Positions 23,751 to 31,310 of a DNA stretch of 31,310 nucleotides are shown piece after piece (position 1 is the stretch's first letter; each line of letters begins with the position of its first letter). This stretch comes from an uncultured Clostridia bacterium (GTDB taxonomy: Bacteria > Bacillota > Clostridia > Lachnospirales > Anaerotignaceae). The notes beneath the pieces are model-generated. The model was not told where the DNA came from. It was given only the letters and a program-made list of their open reading frames with translations, and did not search any database. The DNA lies in contig CAJUKL010000021.1 of assembly GCA_910587195.1 (NCBI GenBank), forward strand, positions 1 to 31,310, given 5' to 3'. The translations under genes and the position numbers were made by a program.

Positions 23751-24406
23751 TGTGTTTTTCCTCCTTTTTCTGCAATATCTGAAAGGAACTTCTGTGCAAG
23801 TGCTTTTGTTTCTTTGTCTAAAAGTGGCAAGCCCATTTTAGAAAGGACTTCCATAATAAAAAAGTATTTATGATACATTTCTTCTAGTGTGGCAGGATAG
23901 ACAGATGGCATTAACCAAAAGTTGATAAGCGGAAGAAGTTCAGAAAGTTCTTTTGCATATTCTGTTTGAATTGAGCCATCTTTTTTACCTTCTTCTAATA
24001 ATTCAAACCATAATGGTGTTAAAACTTGTTTATTTGCAGTTACTGCTGCTGCTAAAATATGGGAGTCTTTAAGAATAGGAATTGCTTGTAAATTTATCTG
24101 ATTTCTTTTAGCATCAGATTGATTGATAAAAAGCAATTCTTTTACTTTTTGTAAAGCATTTAAATCTGTGCGACCTTTGACTATCTCAAAAGGATTATTT
24201 TCCAAAAACATTTGCTTTCCCAAAACATACATCATTTCTTCTTTACTCTGAAAACAACGATAAAACATTCCTTTTGCACCGCCTACCATTTCCATAATAT
24301 CAGAAATAGAAGTTTCTTCATATCCTTTAGAAATAAATAATTGTTGGGCAGCGTCTAATATTTCTTTTTTCCATTGTTCTGGTGTTTTTTTAACAGGTCT
24401 GGTCAA
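23747..24406 (-). CDS. TetR-family transcriptional regulator
   Basis: 219 residues. The N-terminal helix-turn-helix (about 15-60) has the usual ILDAAQQLFISKGYEETSISDI and GMFYRCFQSKEEMM; the rest is a variable helical ligand-binding domain. It is the first gene of a two-gene unit with the truncated MFS pump, overlapping by four bases, and a 33-bp palindrome covers its own promoter, so it should repress itself and the pump until a drug-like ligand binds. The start is set by AAGGAGG. Confidence 0.92.
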   Translation of the reverse strand: MTRPVKKTPEQWKKEILDAAQQLFISKGYEETSISDIMEMVGGAKGMFYRCFQSKEEMMYVLGKQMFLENNPFEIVKGRTDLNALQKVKELLFINQSDAKRNQINLQAIPILKDSHILAAAVTANKQVLTPLWFELLEEGKKDGSIQTEYAKELSELLPLINFWLMPSVYPATLEEMYHKYFFIMEVLSKMGLPLLDKETKALAQKFLSDIAEKGGKTQ

Positions 24407-24420
24407 TTTTTAATTCCTCC

Positions 24421-24453
24421 TTATAGTTAATGACTATCGGTCAATAACTATAA
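24421..24453. promoter_or_regulatory. TetR operator
   Basis: 33-bp near-perfect palindrome with outer arms TTATAGTTA/TAACTATAA and inner TGAC/GTCA around TATCG, one mismatch per half. It overlaps the -10 box and start site of the tetR promoter. Confidence 0.85.
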
Positions 24454-24478
24454 TAACGTAATTTTTTTCATTTGTCAA
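24450..24478 (-). promoter_or_regulatory. Promoter of tetR-MFS
   Basis: Minus-strand TTGACA (24473-24478), 17-bp spacer, TATTAT (24450-24455). Confidence 0.8.
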
Positions 24479-24487
24479 GAATTTTGC

Positions 24488-24521
24488 ATAAAAAAACTGC
24501 TGATTTTTCATATCAGCAGTT
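24488..24521 (-). terminator. Terminator of the glucose PTS operon
   Basis: Minus-strand stem AACTGCTGAT/ATCAGCAGTT (24495-24521, 10 bp) with a 7-base loop, followed by TTTTTATGC. It lies 200 bases after the antiterminator gene. Confidence 0.8.
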
Positions 24522-24535
24522 AGCTTGTCAAAAAA

Positions 24536-24722
24536 GTGGTCTATTATAAACTTGGTAAAGGTTAGGAGTTTCAAAAGTTGAACCTCAAATATTATCTTTT
24601 GCAAACGGAACAAATTCTAATTTTTAGTCGATGGACTTCTGTTGTTGTTCAACTAAAATAATCACTCAAGTCCAAAGTACAATCATCAAAGTTCTTTGCT
24701 AAGCTTTCTTTCAAGAAAGCTT
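24536..24722 (-). repeat. Partial copy of the dispersed repeat (R5)
   Basis: Fragments of the repeat: TTATAAACTT with a TAGGAGTTT edge near 24543-24575 (compare 11712-11740) and the module palindrome AAGCTTTCTTTCAAGAAAGC (about 24701-24720), inside which the antiterminator gene stop lies. The rest holds no gene. Confidence 0.6.
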
Positions 24723-25551
24723 ATTCATCTATACTTTTTACTCGTTCAATGTGGATTGCAAAATAACTTATTTCAATGTTGGGAAAAGGTTTTTGAATAT
24801 TTTTTTCAAATTCTTGGCAAATTCTTTTTGCTAAGTCAAAGGAATCAGAAAAATTTTCTAATACATAATCTGTCATATCCAAACGTAACTTTTCCCCATT
24901 GATAACCCGTAATATCATAAATTTCATATGCGTCAGAAGACGTGTATAAGAAATAGTATCTGCATCTAGTCGTTCGCCTAACTCCTGTTCAATCGTTTGT
25001 ACTCCTTCTTGAATCATACGGGCAATGTCCATACTTTGTACCACATGCTCCCTTGTCAATGCGGTATGCACATGAAGGGTAATATAACCAACTTCATCAT
25101 CATTGATTTCTATGCCAATTTTTTCTTTTAATAATTCTCTACCTTTTTCTGCTACATGGTATTCTTCTTCAAATAATACTTTAATTTCTTTGGAAAAAGG
25201 ATTTTTTAATTCAATTCCTTCTTCCATACGCTTGATAGCAAAAGCCATATGGTCTGCCAAAGGTAATAAAATATTATTATCTACCTCGCCAAACTCTTTT
25301 TCTGCTTCTTCTATAATACCACCTGCAATTTCAATAAAAACAGGGGAAATGCTTTTAATGGTATGAATCGAATCCTGCCGTGACTGTTCTTCCGTAAAAA
25401 GGTAGGCTTTTGCATTTTCAATTTTTTTAACATTTTGATTTACCTTTTTTCCAAAACCGACCCCTTTACCCAGAAAGATAAACTCTTGTTTTCTATCTAA
25501 ATCCATCACTAAAATACCATTATTATTTAAAACTTTTAAAATTTTAAACAT
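24721..25551 (-). CDS. glcT: PRD-type transcription antiterminator (GlcT-like)
   Basis: 276 residues of the BglG/LicT/GlcT family. The RNA-binding CAT domain (1-56) contains KVLNNNGILV and the GKGVGFGKK pattern typical of GlcT. Two PTS regulation domains follow: PRD1 with His101 and His160, PRD2 with His208 and His267, the phosphorylation sites by which PTS proteins control activity. It should bind the RAT upstream of the glucose permease gene and stop the leader terminator from forming when glucose is being imported. The start at 25551 gives the standard N-terminus; a longer frame would overlap the PTS stop. It follows ptsG after 22 bases. Confidence 0.9.
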   Translation of the reverse strand: MFKILKVLNNNGILVMDLDRKQEFIFLGKGVGFGKKVNQNVKKIENAKAYLFTEEQSRQDSIHTIKSISPVFIEIAGGIIEEAEKEFGEVDNNILLPLADHMAFAIKRMEEGIELKNPFSKEIKVLFEEEYHVAEKGRELLKEKIGIEINDDEVGYITLHVHTALTREHVVQSMDIARMIQEGVQTIEQELGERLDADTISYTRLLTHMKFMILRVINGEKLRLDMTDYVLENFSDSFDLAKRICQEFEKNIQKPFPNIEISYFAIHIERVKSIDE

Positions 25552-25573
25552 GCTCCCCCTGCTTCCTTTTTGT

Positions 25574-27709
25574 CTATTGTACAAAAATCATATCTTCTTT
25601 TGCTTGATACTCTGTTTTGTTTTGGTCTTTCCAAATGATTTTTTGTCCCTCTTCCAAATTGGTAAATACCATAGGGATAGCGGTAGAAGCTGCATTGTTT
25701 GCAATATATTCTAAATCAACTTCCATTAATGTATCACCTTTTTTTACACTATCTCCATCTTTTACAAATACGGTAAAGCCTTTTCCATCTAATTTTACAG
25801 TATCAATACCAACATGAAGTAAAATTTCTGTACCCTCCTTTGTCTTTAACCCAATCGCATGTTTTGTAGGGAATACTGTTTCTACAGTAGCATCTGCTGG
25901 GGCATAAATTACATTTCCTTTTGGAAACATTACAACACCATCTCCCATCAGTTTGCCTGCAAAGGCTTCATCAGGTGCTTCGCTAATGTCTGCCATACGT
26001 CCTTCTACATAACTGCTAAATTCTTCTTTTTTATTTCCTTGTTTCTTTTGTTCTTGTTTTGGTGTTTCCACTGGTGTTACAGTGGGAAGTGGTGCTTCTA
26101 CATCACTTGCGGGGCTTGCTAAATAATCTTCTAAGTTTGATTTAATAACTGTAACTTTTGGGCCATAGATAACTTGCACACCGAGCCCTTTATGAATAAT
26201 ACCTGCTGCACCGGATTGTTTTAACAATGCATCTTGTACTTTTGCAGAATCAATTACAGTACATCTTAATCTTGTTGCACAACAGTCTACATCTGAAATA
26301 TTTTTCTTTCCGCCAAGTCCTTGACAAATCAGTTGAGAAACAACATCTACACCACCAGCTGCTGTACCTGCTGCACCACCTGCTTTTGCTGCATTGACGT
26401 CTGCTCTTGTATATAATTTTGTTTCAACGTCATCATCTTCTCGACCAGGTGTTTTAAAGTTAAATTTTTTAATCAGTATGGTAAATACAAGGAAATATAC
26501 AATAAAATAAACAATACCAACAAGTACAACCCATATCCAGTTTGTTTTTGTATTACCTTGCATAATACCAAATAAAGTTAAGTCGATTAAACCGCCGGAA
26601 AATGTCATACCAACGCCAACTTTAAAAATATGCATAAACATATATGCACAACCTGCAAAGAAACAGTGAATTGCATATAAAATAGGTGCAATAAATAAGA
26701 ATGTAAATTCCAAAGGTTCTGTAATACCAGTCAACATAGAAGTTAATGCTGCGGAAAGCAATAAACCACCTGCAATTTGTTTCTTTTCTGGTTTTGCTGT
26801 TTTATACATTGCAAGTGCTGCACCTGGTAAACCAAATATCATCAGTGGGAATTTACCAGCCATAAATCTTGTTGCTTCTACATCAAAAATAGTTGTATTA
26901 GCACTTGCTAATTGTGCAAAGAAAATGTTTTGCGCACCTTCAATTAAATTTCCATCAATGGTTGCAGTACCGCCCACAGCCGTCTGCCAGAATGGTAAGT
27001 AAAATACATGATGTAAACCAAATGGAATTAAAGCCCTTTCCATAATACCATAAATTAAAGTACCTGCATAGCCCGAACTTCTTACAACATCACCAACGGC
27101 ATAAATACCTTGTTGTATTACAGGCCATATGTAAAACATAATAATACCAACAATCAAATAAACAATAGAACAAATAATGGGAACAAATCTTGTGCCACCA
27201 AAGAAAGATAATACTTGTGGTAGCTCTATTTTATAAAAACGGTTATGAAGTGCTGCAACACCTAAACCAACAATAATACCACCAAATACGCCCATTTGTA
27301 AGGATTCAATACCAACAACAGAACTGATGGAGCCGTTTGGAAGGCTTTGTGCTGCATTGGTCACTGTAAGCATTGCACCGATAGCGGAATGCATAATAAA
27401 GAAAGCAATGGCTGCTGCTAATGCTGCAACTTCTTTTTCTTTTTTTGCCATACCAATGGCAACACCCATTGCAAACAGAATTGGTAAATTACCAAATACA
27501 ATATCGCCACATTTATTTAACACAGAAAGGATTGCATATAAAAAGGTACCTTCTCCTAAAATGCCGCTTAAGCCATAGGCTTCAATCATATTAGCATTTG
27601 TAAAAGAGCCACCAATACCTAAAAATAAACCAGCAACCGGCAATATAGCGATTGGTAACATAAAAGAACGTCCAACTCTTTGTAATACTCCAAAAATTTT
27701 GTCTTTCAT
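25574..27709 (-). CDS. ptsG: Glucose-type PTS permease EIICBA
   Basis: 711 residues with all three domains. EIIC (1-425) carries about ten membrane segments and the sugar-binding GITEPLEF (328-335); EIIB (about 452-530) has the phosphocysteine Cys477 in CCATRLR; EIIA (about 575-705) has the phosphohistidine His632 in LLHVGIDTVKLDGKGF. A Pro/Gln/Lys linker joins B and A. It imports glucose (or possibly N-acetylglucosamine or a related hexose) with phosphorylation. Cys476 beside the active cysteine is unusual. SD AAAGGAGTGATCGT. Controlled by the RAT/terminator leader. Confidence 0.94.
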   Translation of the reverse strand: MKDKIFGVLQRVGRSFMLPIAILPVAGLFLGIGGSFTNANMIEAYGLSGILGEGTFLYAILSVLNKCGDIVFGNLPILFAMGVAIGMAKKEKEVAALAAAIAFFIMHSAIGAMLTVTNAAQSLPNGSISSVVGIESLQMGVFGGIIVGLGVAALHNRFYKIELPQVLSFFGGTRFVPIICSIVYLIVGIIMFYIWPVIQQGIYAVGDVVRSSGYAGTLIYGIMERALIPFGLHHVFYLPFWQTAVGGTATIDGNLIEGAQNIFFAQLASANTTIFDVEATRFMAGKFPLMIFGLPGAALAMYKTAKPEKKQIAGGLLLSAALTSMLTGITEPLEFTFLFIAPILYAIHCFFAGCAYMFMHIFKVGVGMTFSGGLIDLTLFGIMQGNTKTNWIWVVLVGIVYFIVYFLVFTILIKKFNFKTPGREDDDVETKLYTRADVNAAKAGGAAGTAAGGVDVVSQLICQGLGGKKNISDVDCCATRLRCTVIDSAKVQDALLKQSGAAGIIHKGLGVQVIYGPKVTVIKSNLEDYLASPASDVEAPLPTVTPVETPKQEQKKQGNKKEEFSSYVEGRMADISEAPDEAFAGKLMGDGVVMFPKGNVIYAPADATVETVFPTKHAIGLKTKEGTEILLHVGIDTVKLDGKGFTVFVKDGDSVKKGDTLMEVDLEYIANNAASTAIPMVFTNLEEGQKIIWKDQNKTEYQAKEDMIFVQ

Positions 27710-27779
27710 ACGATCACTCCTTTTTCTATAAAATCATAATTTTATAATACAGAGAAGAAAGATTCTTCTTTTGTGTTGT

Positions 27780-27846
27780 GTGTCTTTTTTGTACTAAAAT
27801 TCTATTTGAACCTAGGAAAACAAAAAATTAGTACAAAAAAAGACAC
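27780..27846. promoter_or_regulatory. Long stem-loop in the ptsG leader
   Basis: Arms GTGTCTTTTTTGTACTAA (27780-27797) and TTAGTACAAAAAAAGACAC (27828-27846) form an 18-bp stem with one bulge. On the minus-strand RNA the U-run of the RAT terminator is part of its 5' arm, so it would form only after readthrough. Role unknown; an mRNA-stability or processing structure is possible. Confidence 0.6.
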
Positions 27847-27885
27847 TAACACCCAAATAGCATAAAAATACCTTTGGATAGTTAA
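27835..27885 (-). terminator. RAT-controlled leader terminator of ptsG
   Basis: Minus-strand arms TTAAC..CCAAA (27873-27885) and TTTGG..GTTAG (27846-27857), then TGTC and seven U. The 5' arm begins in the last bases of the RAT, so antiterminator and terminator exclude each other. Confidence 0.6.
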
Positions 27886-27906
27886 TGCCTGCTAAAACAG
27901 TAACAC
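27881..27906 (-). promoter_or_regulatory. RAT antiterminator site
   Basis: Minus-strand GTGTTACTG-TTTTA-GCAGGCATTAAC. The TGTTACTG...GCAGGCA core is the signature of RAT sites bound by BglG/LicT/GlcT proteins. It is near the start of the ptsG transcript, 12 bases after the -10. Confidence 0.85.
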
Positions 27907-27918
27907 ACTATTAATTTT

Positions 27919-27947
27919 AATATAGCATTTTAGATACTTTTTGTCAA
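27919..27947 (-). promoter_or_regulatory. Promoter of ptsG-glcT
   Basis: Minus-strand TTGACA (27942-27947), 17-bp spacer ending in TGC, TATATT (27919-27924). Confidence 0.8.
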
Positions 27948-28018
27948 TACTTTTTTTAATAGATATCTTTCGAAACTTAGAAAAATATGACATATTTATT
28001 GCAAAAAGGGATTAACAA

Positions 28019-28216
28019 ATGAAATATGAAAAAATAGTAAAATTTAAAGAGGAAGAATTTAAAAGATTAACAGGAGTAAAAAAAGAAACATTTAAGGAAG
28101 ATTTATCACTAAATGATAGAATATATCATTGTGATTGCTGTGGTATTACTATCAATCGTGATTACAATGCAAGTATAAATATTAGAAATCAAGGTATGAA
28201 GTTAGTAATATCTTAG
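28019..28216 (+). pseudogene. Chimeric transposase remnant (DDE-type N-terminus, TnpB C-terminus)
   Basis: A 65-codon frame. The first 27 residues (KFKEEEFKRLTGVKKETFKE) look like the N-terminus of an IS5-type DDE transposase helix-turn-helix domain. From about residue 33 the sequence changes to the end of an IS605-family TnpB: YHCDCCGITINRDYNASINI is the second half of its zinc ribbon plus the last RuvC aspartate region, followed by NQGMKLVIS. Both source genes are otherwise gone. The right-end scaffold of the TnpB element follows at 28231. It is not expected to be functional. Confidence 0.75.
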
Positions 28217-28230
28217 AATATTATATTACA

Positions 28231-28341
28231 AAAACCGTGGGACACACATAGCCCATTGATACTTACATCATTAGATGTATTGAGTGGGAAACATTTGTTA
28301 AATCAGAAGCCCCAACCTCTTTAGGTGGGGGAGTATGTCAC
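28231..28341 (+). mobile_element. Right end of a TnpB (IS605-type) element with omega-RNA-like scaffold
   Basis: AAAACCGTGGGACACAC (28231-28247, also at 16043-16059), a middle stem near TTACATCATTAGATGTA, then AGAAGCCCCAACCTCTTTAG and GTGGGGGAGTATGTCAC, the usual right-end hairpin (CCCC-ACCT/AGGTGGGG with one bulge) and end. The TnpB gene before it is only a C-terminal stump. The following 28342-28552 is AT-rich with no gene that I can support. Confidence 0.7.
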
Positions 28342-28552
28342 GTTTGCTTATGTCATCTAGTTACAAAAATGTTTGACCACTACAACATAAATTTTGCAAA
28401 ACAGCCAAATATAAATATTTATGCAATAATAATTGCTCTTGACATATATTTATTCACTAAATATTACTTCCATAATAATTAAAACAAAACCCAATTATAC
28501 AATTTAGCTAAAAATTGCCTCTAAAAATTGCTTTTCGTGACGTATTAAGTAA

Positions 28553-28581
28553 TTGAATTTTCCTATATTTGGTGTTACAAT
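28553..28581 (+). promoter_or_regulatory. Promoter of the SLH-domain protein gene
   Basis: TTGAAT (28553-28558), 17-bp spacer, TACAAT (28576-28581) with TG extension; about 100-base leader with two purine-rich SD-like tracts (near 28627 and 28670). Confidence 0.65.
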
Positions 28582-28684
28582 AGAACTAAATTTATATCAA
28601 AAAACATACTTATATGCAACATAATGGGAGGAGGGGTATTTTTATTTTATCGGTAATATTATTTTAATAAAGGAGGGGTTTAAG

Positions 28685-31310
28685 ATGTGTAAAAAAACAT
28701 ATTTTCGTCTATTGTCGTTTTTTATGACTCTGATTTTATGTTTTTCATCTGCTCTTACTGCTTTTGCAGAAGAATCTGCTCAATTATCTACAGAAATATT
28801 GACAGAACAAGATGAAAATGTCGTTAACTATGACACAAAGAGTCCAATTACTTATGCAGAGTTTGTAAAAATGGCATCAAAACTGTTTCACTATGACAAA
28901 CAGCCGAAAGTACAATCTGGGAAAATAACTCTACAAGCTTGGTTTGCAGAAAATATTTCAACGCTTGCAACAGAAAAACCAGATGAAACGCTGACCCGTC
29001 AGGATGCAGCTGTTATGATTGCCAAAATATTAAAGTGTAATTTGACAGACGACGAAAAAACAAAATTTAAGGACGATGCTCAAATTGAAGACTATGCGAA
29101 AGGTTGCGTCAATGCTCTGACAGCAAAGGGGTATTTAAATGGATATGCTGATGAAACATTTCGCCCTCAAAATCCGATTACCTTCGGCGAAGCAACGAAT
29201 CTTCTAACTACTGTTTCTGGAACAGTTTATGAAAAAGCTGGTACCTATGACTGGAATGGTCAGACAATAAAAGGGAATCTATCCATTGTATCACCTGGTA
29301 TTGAACTTAAAAATGCTGTGGTAGAGGGAGATTTGTATATTTCTGAAGGCGTCGGCACAGGAGAGGTAACCCTGGATCATGTAACAGTAAAAGGACAAAC
29401 AATTGTTTCTGGTGGTGGTATGAACAGTATTTTGTTTGTTGATACCCAACTTGGCAGCCTTCGAGTTGAGGTGCCAGATAATACACCTGTTAGGGTTGTA
29501 GCATCAGGCAGCACAAATATTAATATGACAGAAGTACGTTCCGAAACAAAATTGCAGACAGATACTTTGACAGGGGATGGATTTGAAGGAATTGTTATTG
29601 CAATTCCAAGTATTGCAAGAGTTTCTTTAGAAGGTAATTTCCCTTCTGTCGTAGTTGATTCTCCAAATGCAAAAGTAGATATCTTAGGAGGAAAAACAGA
29701 AAATATTGTTATTACAGAAAAAGCTGTAGAAGCAAAAGTAAATCTGTCCTCTACAACAACGGTATCTTCTATGGAAATCAATGCGCAAGCAACAATTGGA
29801 GGAACAGGAAGTTTAGAAAGCGTTTTCGTTACTTCCCAAAATGTTTCGATTGCACAAGAGCCAACTATAGTAGATGTTGCAGATAATATTACAACTACTG
29901 TCAATAATAATATTTTTAACACAGGTACGCATAATACAAACAAAGGAAGTAGTTCTTCCCATGCATCAGGCAACCAACAAAATTCAGGTTTTACAGGTGG
30001 TAACGGTTCTTTAACCCTGAATGGCCCTGAGAATGTTACTGTTTATGCAGGAGAAAAAGCTGTTTTTAAAGTAGATGCAAAAGCTTCTTCTAAGTTGTAT
30101 TATCAATGGTATCGCAATGATACAGAAATCAGGGGAGCAAAATCTGACAGCTATTCTTTTATTACTGCTTTGAGCAACAACGGTGATAAATTTACCGTTA
30201 AAGTTTGGACAGAAGGTTCTAATCATGTTGTCAAAGAAACGGCAACAAAAACAGCAGTCTTAACAGTAAAATCTAACGCCTTAAAACCAAAAGAAAAAGT
30301 TCTTTTAGCAAAAGGTTCAGAAGGTATAGCAGGCAACGCTAGCATTACAGGTTTAGAAATCGGACAACGTTATTACATTATTCAATATAAAGATAATCAA
30401 TCTTATGTTGTTCGTAAAGATGGAACCTTAGGCGCAGTAATTACAGGAGAAGTCTTATATGAAAATCTCGAATCTATTGCAACAGATTCGATTATTGACT
30501 TAGTCAATAATCAAACCTACAAGGTTGTAAAAGTTTTAGAAAAAGAAAAAGATGCCTTAGACTATTCTTATGTAGAGTTATCTCAAGGAGTAGACAGCAT
30601 TGTGGTTGATATGATATTTGATGAACCTATCGAATTTTTTGTCAACGGAAAAAATCCATCTACATTAAATAATGTTTTCGCTTATCATTCTGGCAGCTTA
30701 AATGGCGTAATCAATAATGTAACAATATCCGATGACAAAAAGGAAATTCAATTCTTTATTCCAAAAAAAGGTGATTCTAACGACTATCAGATTTCTTTAA
30801 GTGAAAAGACAAAGGAACAAAACTGGAGATTAAAAAATATTAATGCGGATAATGAGTATAAAGCAATGAAGGGCATCTTTTTAAGCTTTACAGTGGATGA
30901 CCTTTCTCATCCTCCATTTACGGTAAAAGGCCCTAATGATGTTTCAGTTATTGCCGGAAAAAAAGCTGTATTTCAGGCAAATGCAGAACCTGCTTCTGGA
31001 CTTCATTATCAATGGTACCGTGATGATAAAGAAATTTCCGGAGCAACATCAGACAGTTATTCTTTTACACCAGGATTAAGTGATAATGGAGCAAAATTTT
31101 TTGTTAAAGTTTGGGCAGAAAAACCTGGCAGGGTAAGAGAACCAGTTTTCAGTAAAGATGCGTTCCTTACCATAAAATCTAAACCAAACTATGTTATTTT
31201 GAAAGAAGGCTCTGAAGGAATCGCAGGCGATGCTCGTATTACAGGCTTAGAAGTTGGACAACGTTATTACATTATTCAATATAAAGATAATCAATCTTAT
31301 GTTGTTCGTA
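28685..31310 (+). CDS. Secreted SLH-domain surface protein with internal repeats (3' end outside window)
   Basis: At least 875 residues, open to the window edge. A signal peptide (1-28, basic MCKKTYFR then a hydrophobic core, cleavage after AFA) is followed by SLH-like modules (about 55-180, with DDAQIEDYAKGCVNALTAKG, YADETFRPQNPITFGEA) that bind cell-wall polymer. Next comes a beta-rich stretch (about 195-400: GNLSIVSPGIELKNAVVEGD, VTLDHVTVKG), a Ser/Asn linker, then Ig-like modules starting about 443 and 745 with YYQWYRNDTEI and HYQWYRDDKEI, each followed by a GSEGIAG..ITGLE.GQRYYI module. Nucleotides 30362-30416 and 31256-31310 are identical. SD AAGGAGGGG. Probably an adhesin or S-layer-associated wall protein; no enzyme motif is seen. 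Confidence 0.88.
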   Translation, partial: MCKKTYFRLLSFFMTLILCFSSALTAFAEESAQLSTEILTEQDENVVNYDTKSPITYAEFVKMASKLFHYDKQPKVQSGKITLQAWFAENISTLATEKPDETLTRQDAAVMIAKILKCNLTDDEKTKFKDDAQIEDYAKGCVNALTAKGYLNGYADETFRPQNPITFGEATNLLTTVSGTVYEKAGTYDWNGQTIKGNLSIVSPGIELKNAVVEGDLYISEGVGTGEVTLDHVTVKGQTIVSGGGMNSILFVDTQLGSLRVEVPDNTPVRVVASGSTNINMTEVRSETKLQTDTLTGDGFEGIVIAIPSIARVSLEGNFPSVVVDSPNAKVDILGGKTENIVITEKAVEAKVNLSSTTTVSSMEINAQATIGGTGSLESVFVTSQNVSIAQEPTIVDVADNITTTVNNNIFNTGTHNTNKGSSSSHASGNQQNSGFTGGNGSLTLNGPENVTVYAGEKAVFKVDAKASSKLYYQWYRNDTEIRGAKSDSYSFITALSNNGDKFTVKVWTEGSNHVVKETATKTAVLTVKSNALKPKEKVLLAKGSEGIAGNASITGLEIGQRYYIIQYKDNQSYVVRKDGTLGAVITGEVLYENLESIATDSIIDLVNNQTYKVVKVLEKEKDALDYSYVELSQGVDSIVVDMIFDEPIEFFVNGKNPSTLNNVFAYHSGSLNGVINNVTISDDKKEIQFFIPKKGDSNDYQISLSEKTKEQNWRLKNINADNEYKAMKGIFLSFTVDDLSHPPFTVKGPNDVSVIAGKKAVFQANAEPASGLHYQWYRDDKEISGATSDSYSFTPGLSDNGAKFFVKVWAEKPGRVREPVFSKDAFLTIKSKPNYVILKEGSEGIAGDARITGLEVGQRYYIIQYKDNQSYVVR

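Noticed and set aside
29377..29973. 198-codon minus-strand frame
   Set aside because: Antisense to the SLH-protein gene; its Thr/Val/Pro-rich composition mirrors the sense strand codons.

Overview
The window is low-GC DNA with strong Shine-Dalgarno sites, a CIRCE/HrcA heat-shock operator, PRD-type antitermination, an SLH-domain surface protein and an XkdQ-type phage tail gene. Together these point to an anaerobic Firmicute, most likely a Clostridium/Lachnospiraceae-like member of the Clostridia (inference; there is no 16S rRNA gene here). No rRNA, tRNA or CRISPR array was recognised.

Layout. 1-425: dispersed multi-hairpin repeat. 426-4570 (minus): a nucleoside/ribose operon with an unusual LacI-ribokinase fusion regulator, a free-standing ribokinase and a BMP/PnrA-type lipoprotein. 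4630-7600: two more repeat copies flanking a PHP phosphatase gene and mnmA. 7640-9171: a membrane GGDEF diguanylate cyclase. 9251-11570 (minus): pyrB-pyrC behind a short leader ORF that overlaps a terminator (attenuator candidate). 11720-13404: an inverted repeat copy, an orphan phage tail-hub protein and a 27-residue holin-like type I toxin whose SD is buried in a hairpin. 13411-19319: two nearly identical 287-bp IS200/IS605-like MITEs in inverted orientation, bracketing a HipA-fold kinase, an overlapping partner gene, a dUTPase, a solitary omega-RNA-like transcription unit and the CIRCE-controlled clpB.

19321-23750: a macrodomain pseudogene, two hypothetical proteins, aroD, a YdcF/DUF218 membrane protein, another small hypothetical and a truncated MFS efflux pump with its TetR repressor and a 33-bp operator palindrome. 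24488-27947 (minus): a glucose PTS operon (EIICBA, then a GlcT-type antiterminator) with promoter, RAT and leader terminator. 27948-28341: a chimeric transposase remnant ending in an IS605-type right end. 28553-31310: a secreted SLH-domain protein with long internal repeats that runs off the window.

The most novel material is (i) the split HipA-like kinase/partner/dUTPase cassette between inverted MITEs, (ii) the dispersed repeat whose stems show paired compensatory changes between copies, (iii) omega-RNA-like transcription units without any intact TnpB, and (iv) the LacI-kinase fusion with one substitution at its phosphotransfer site.
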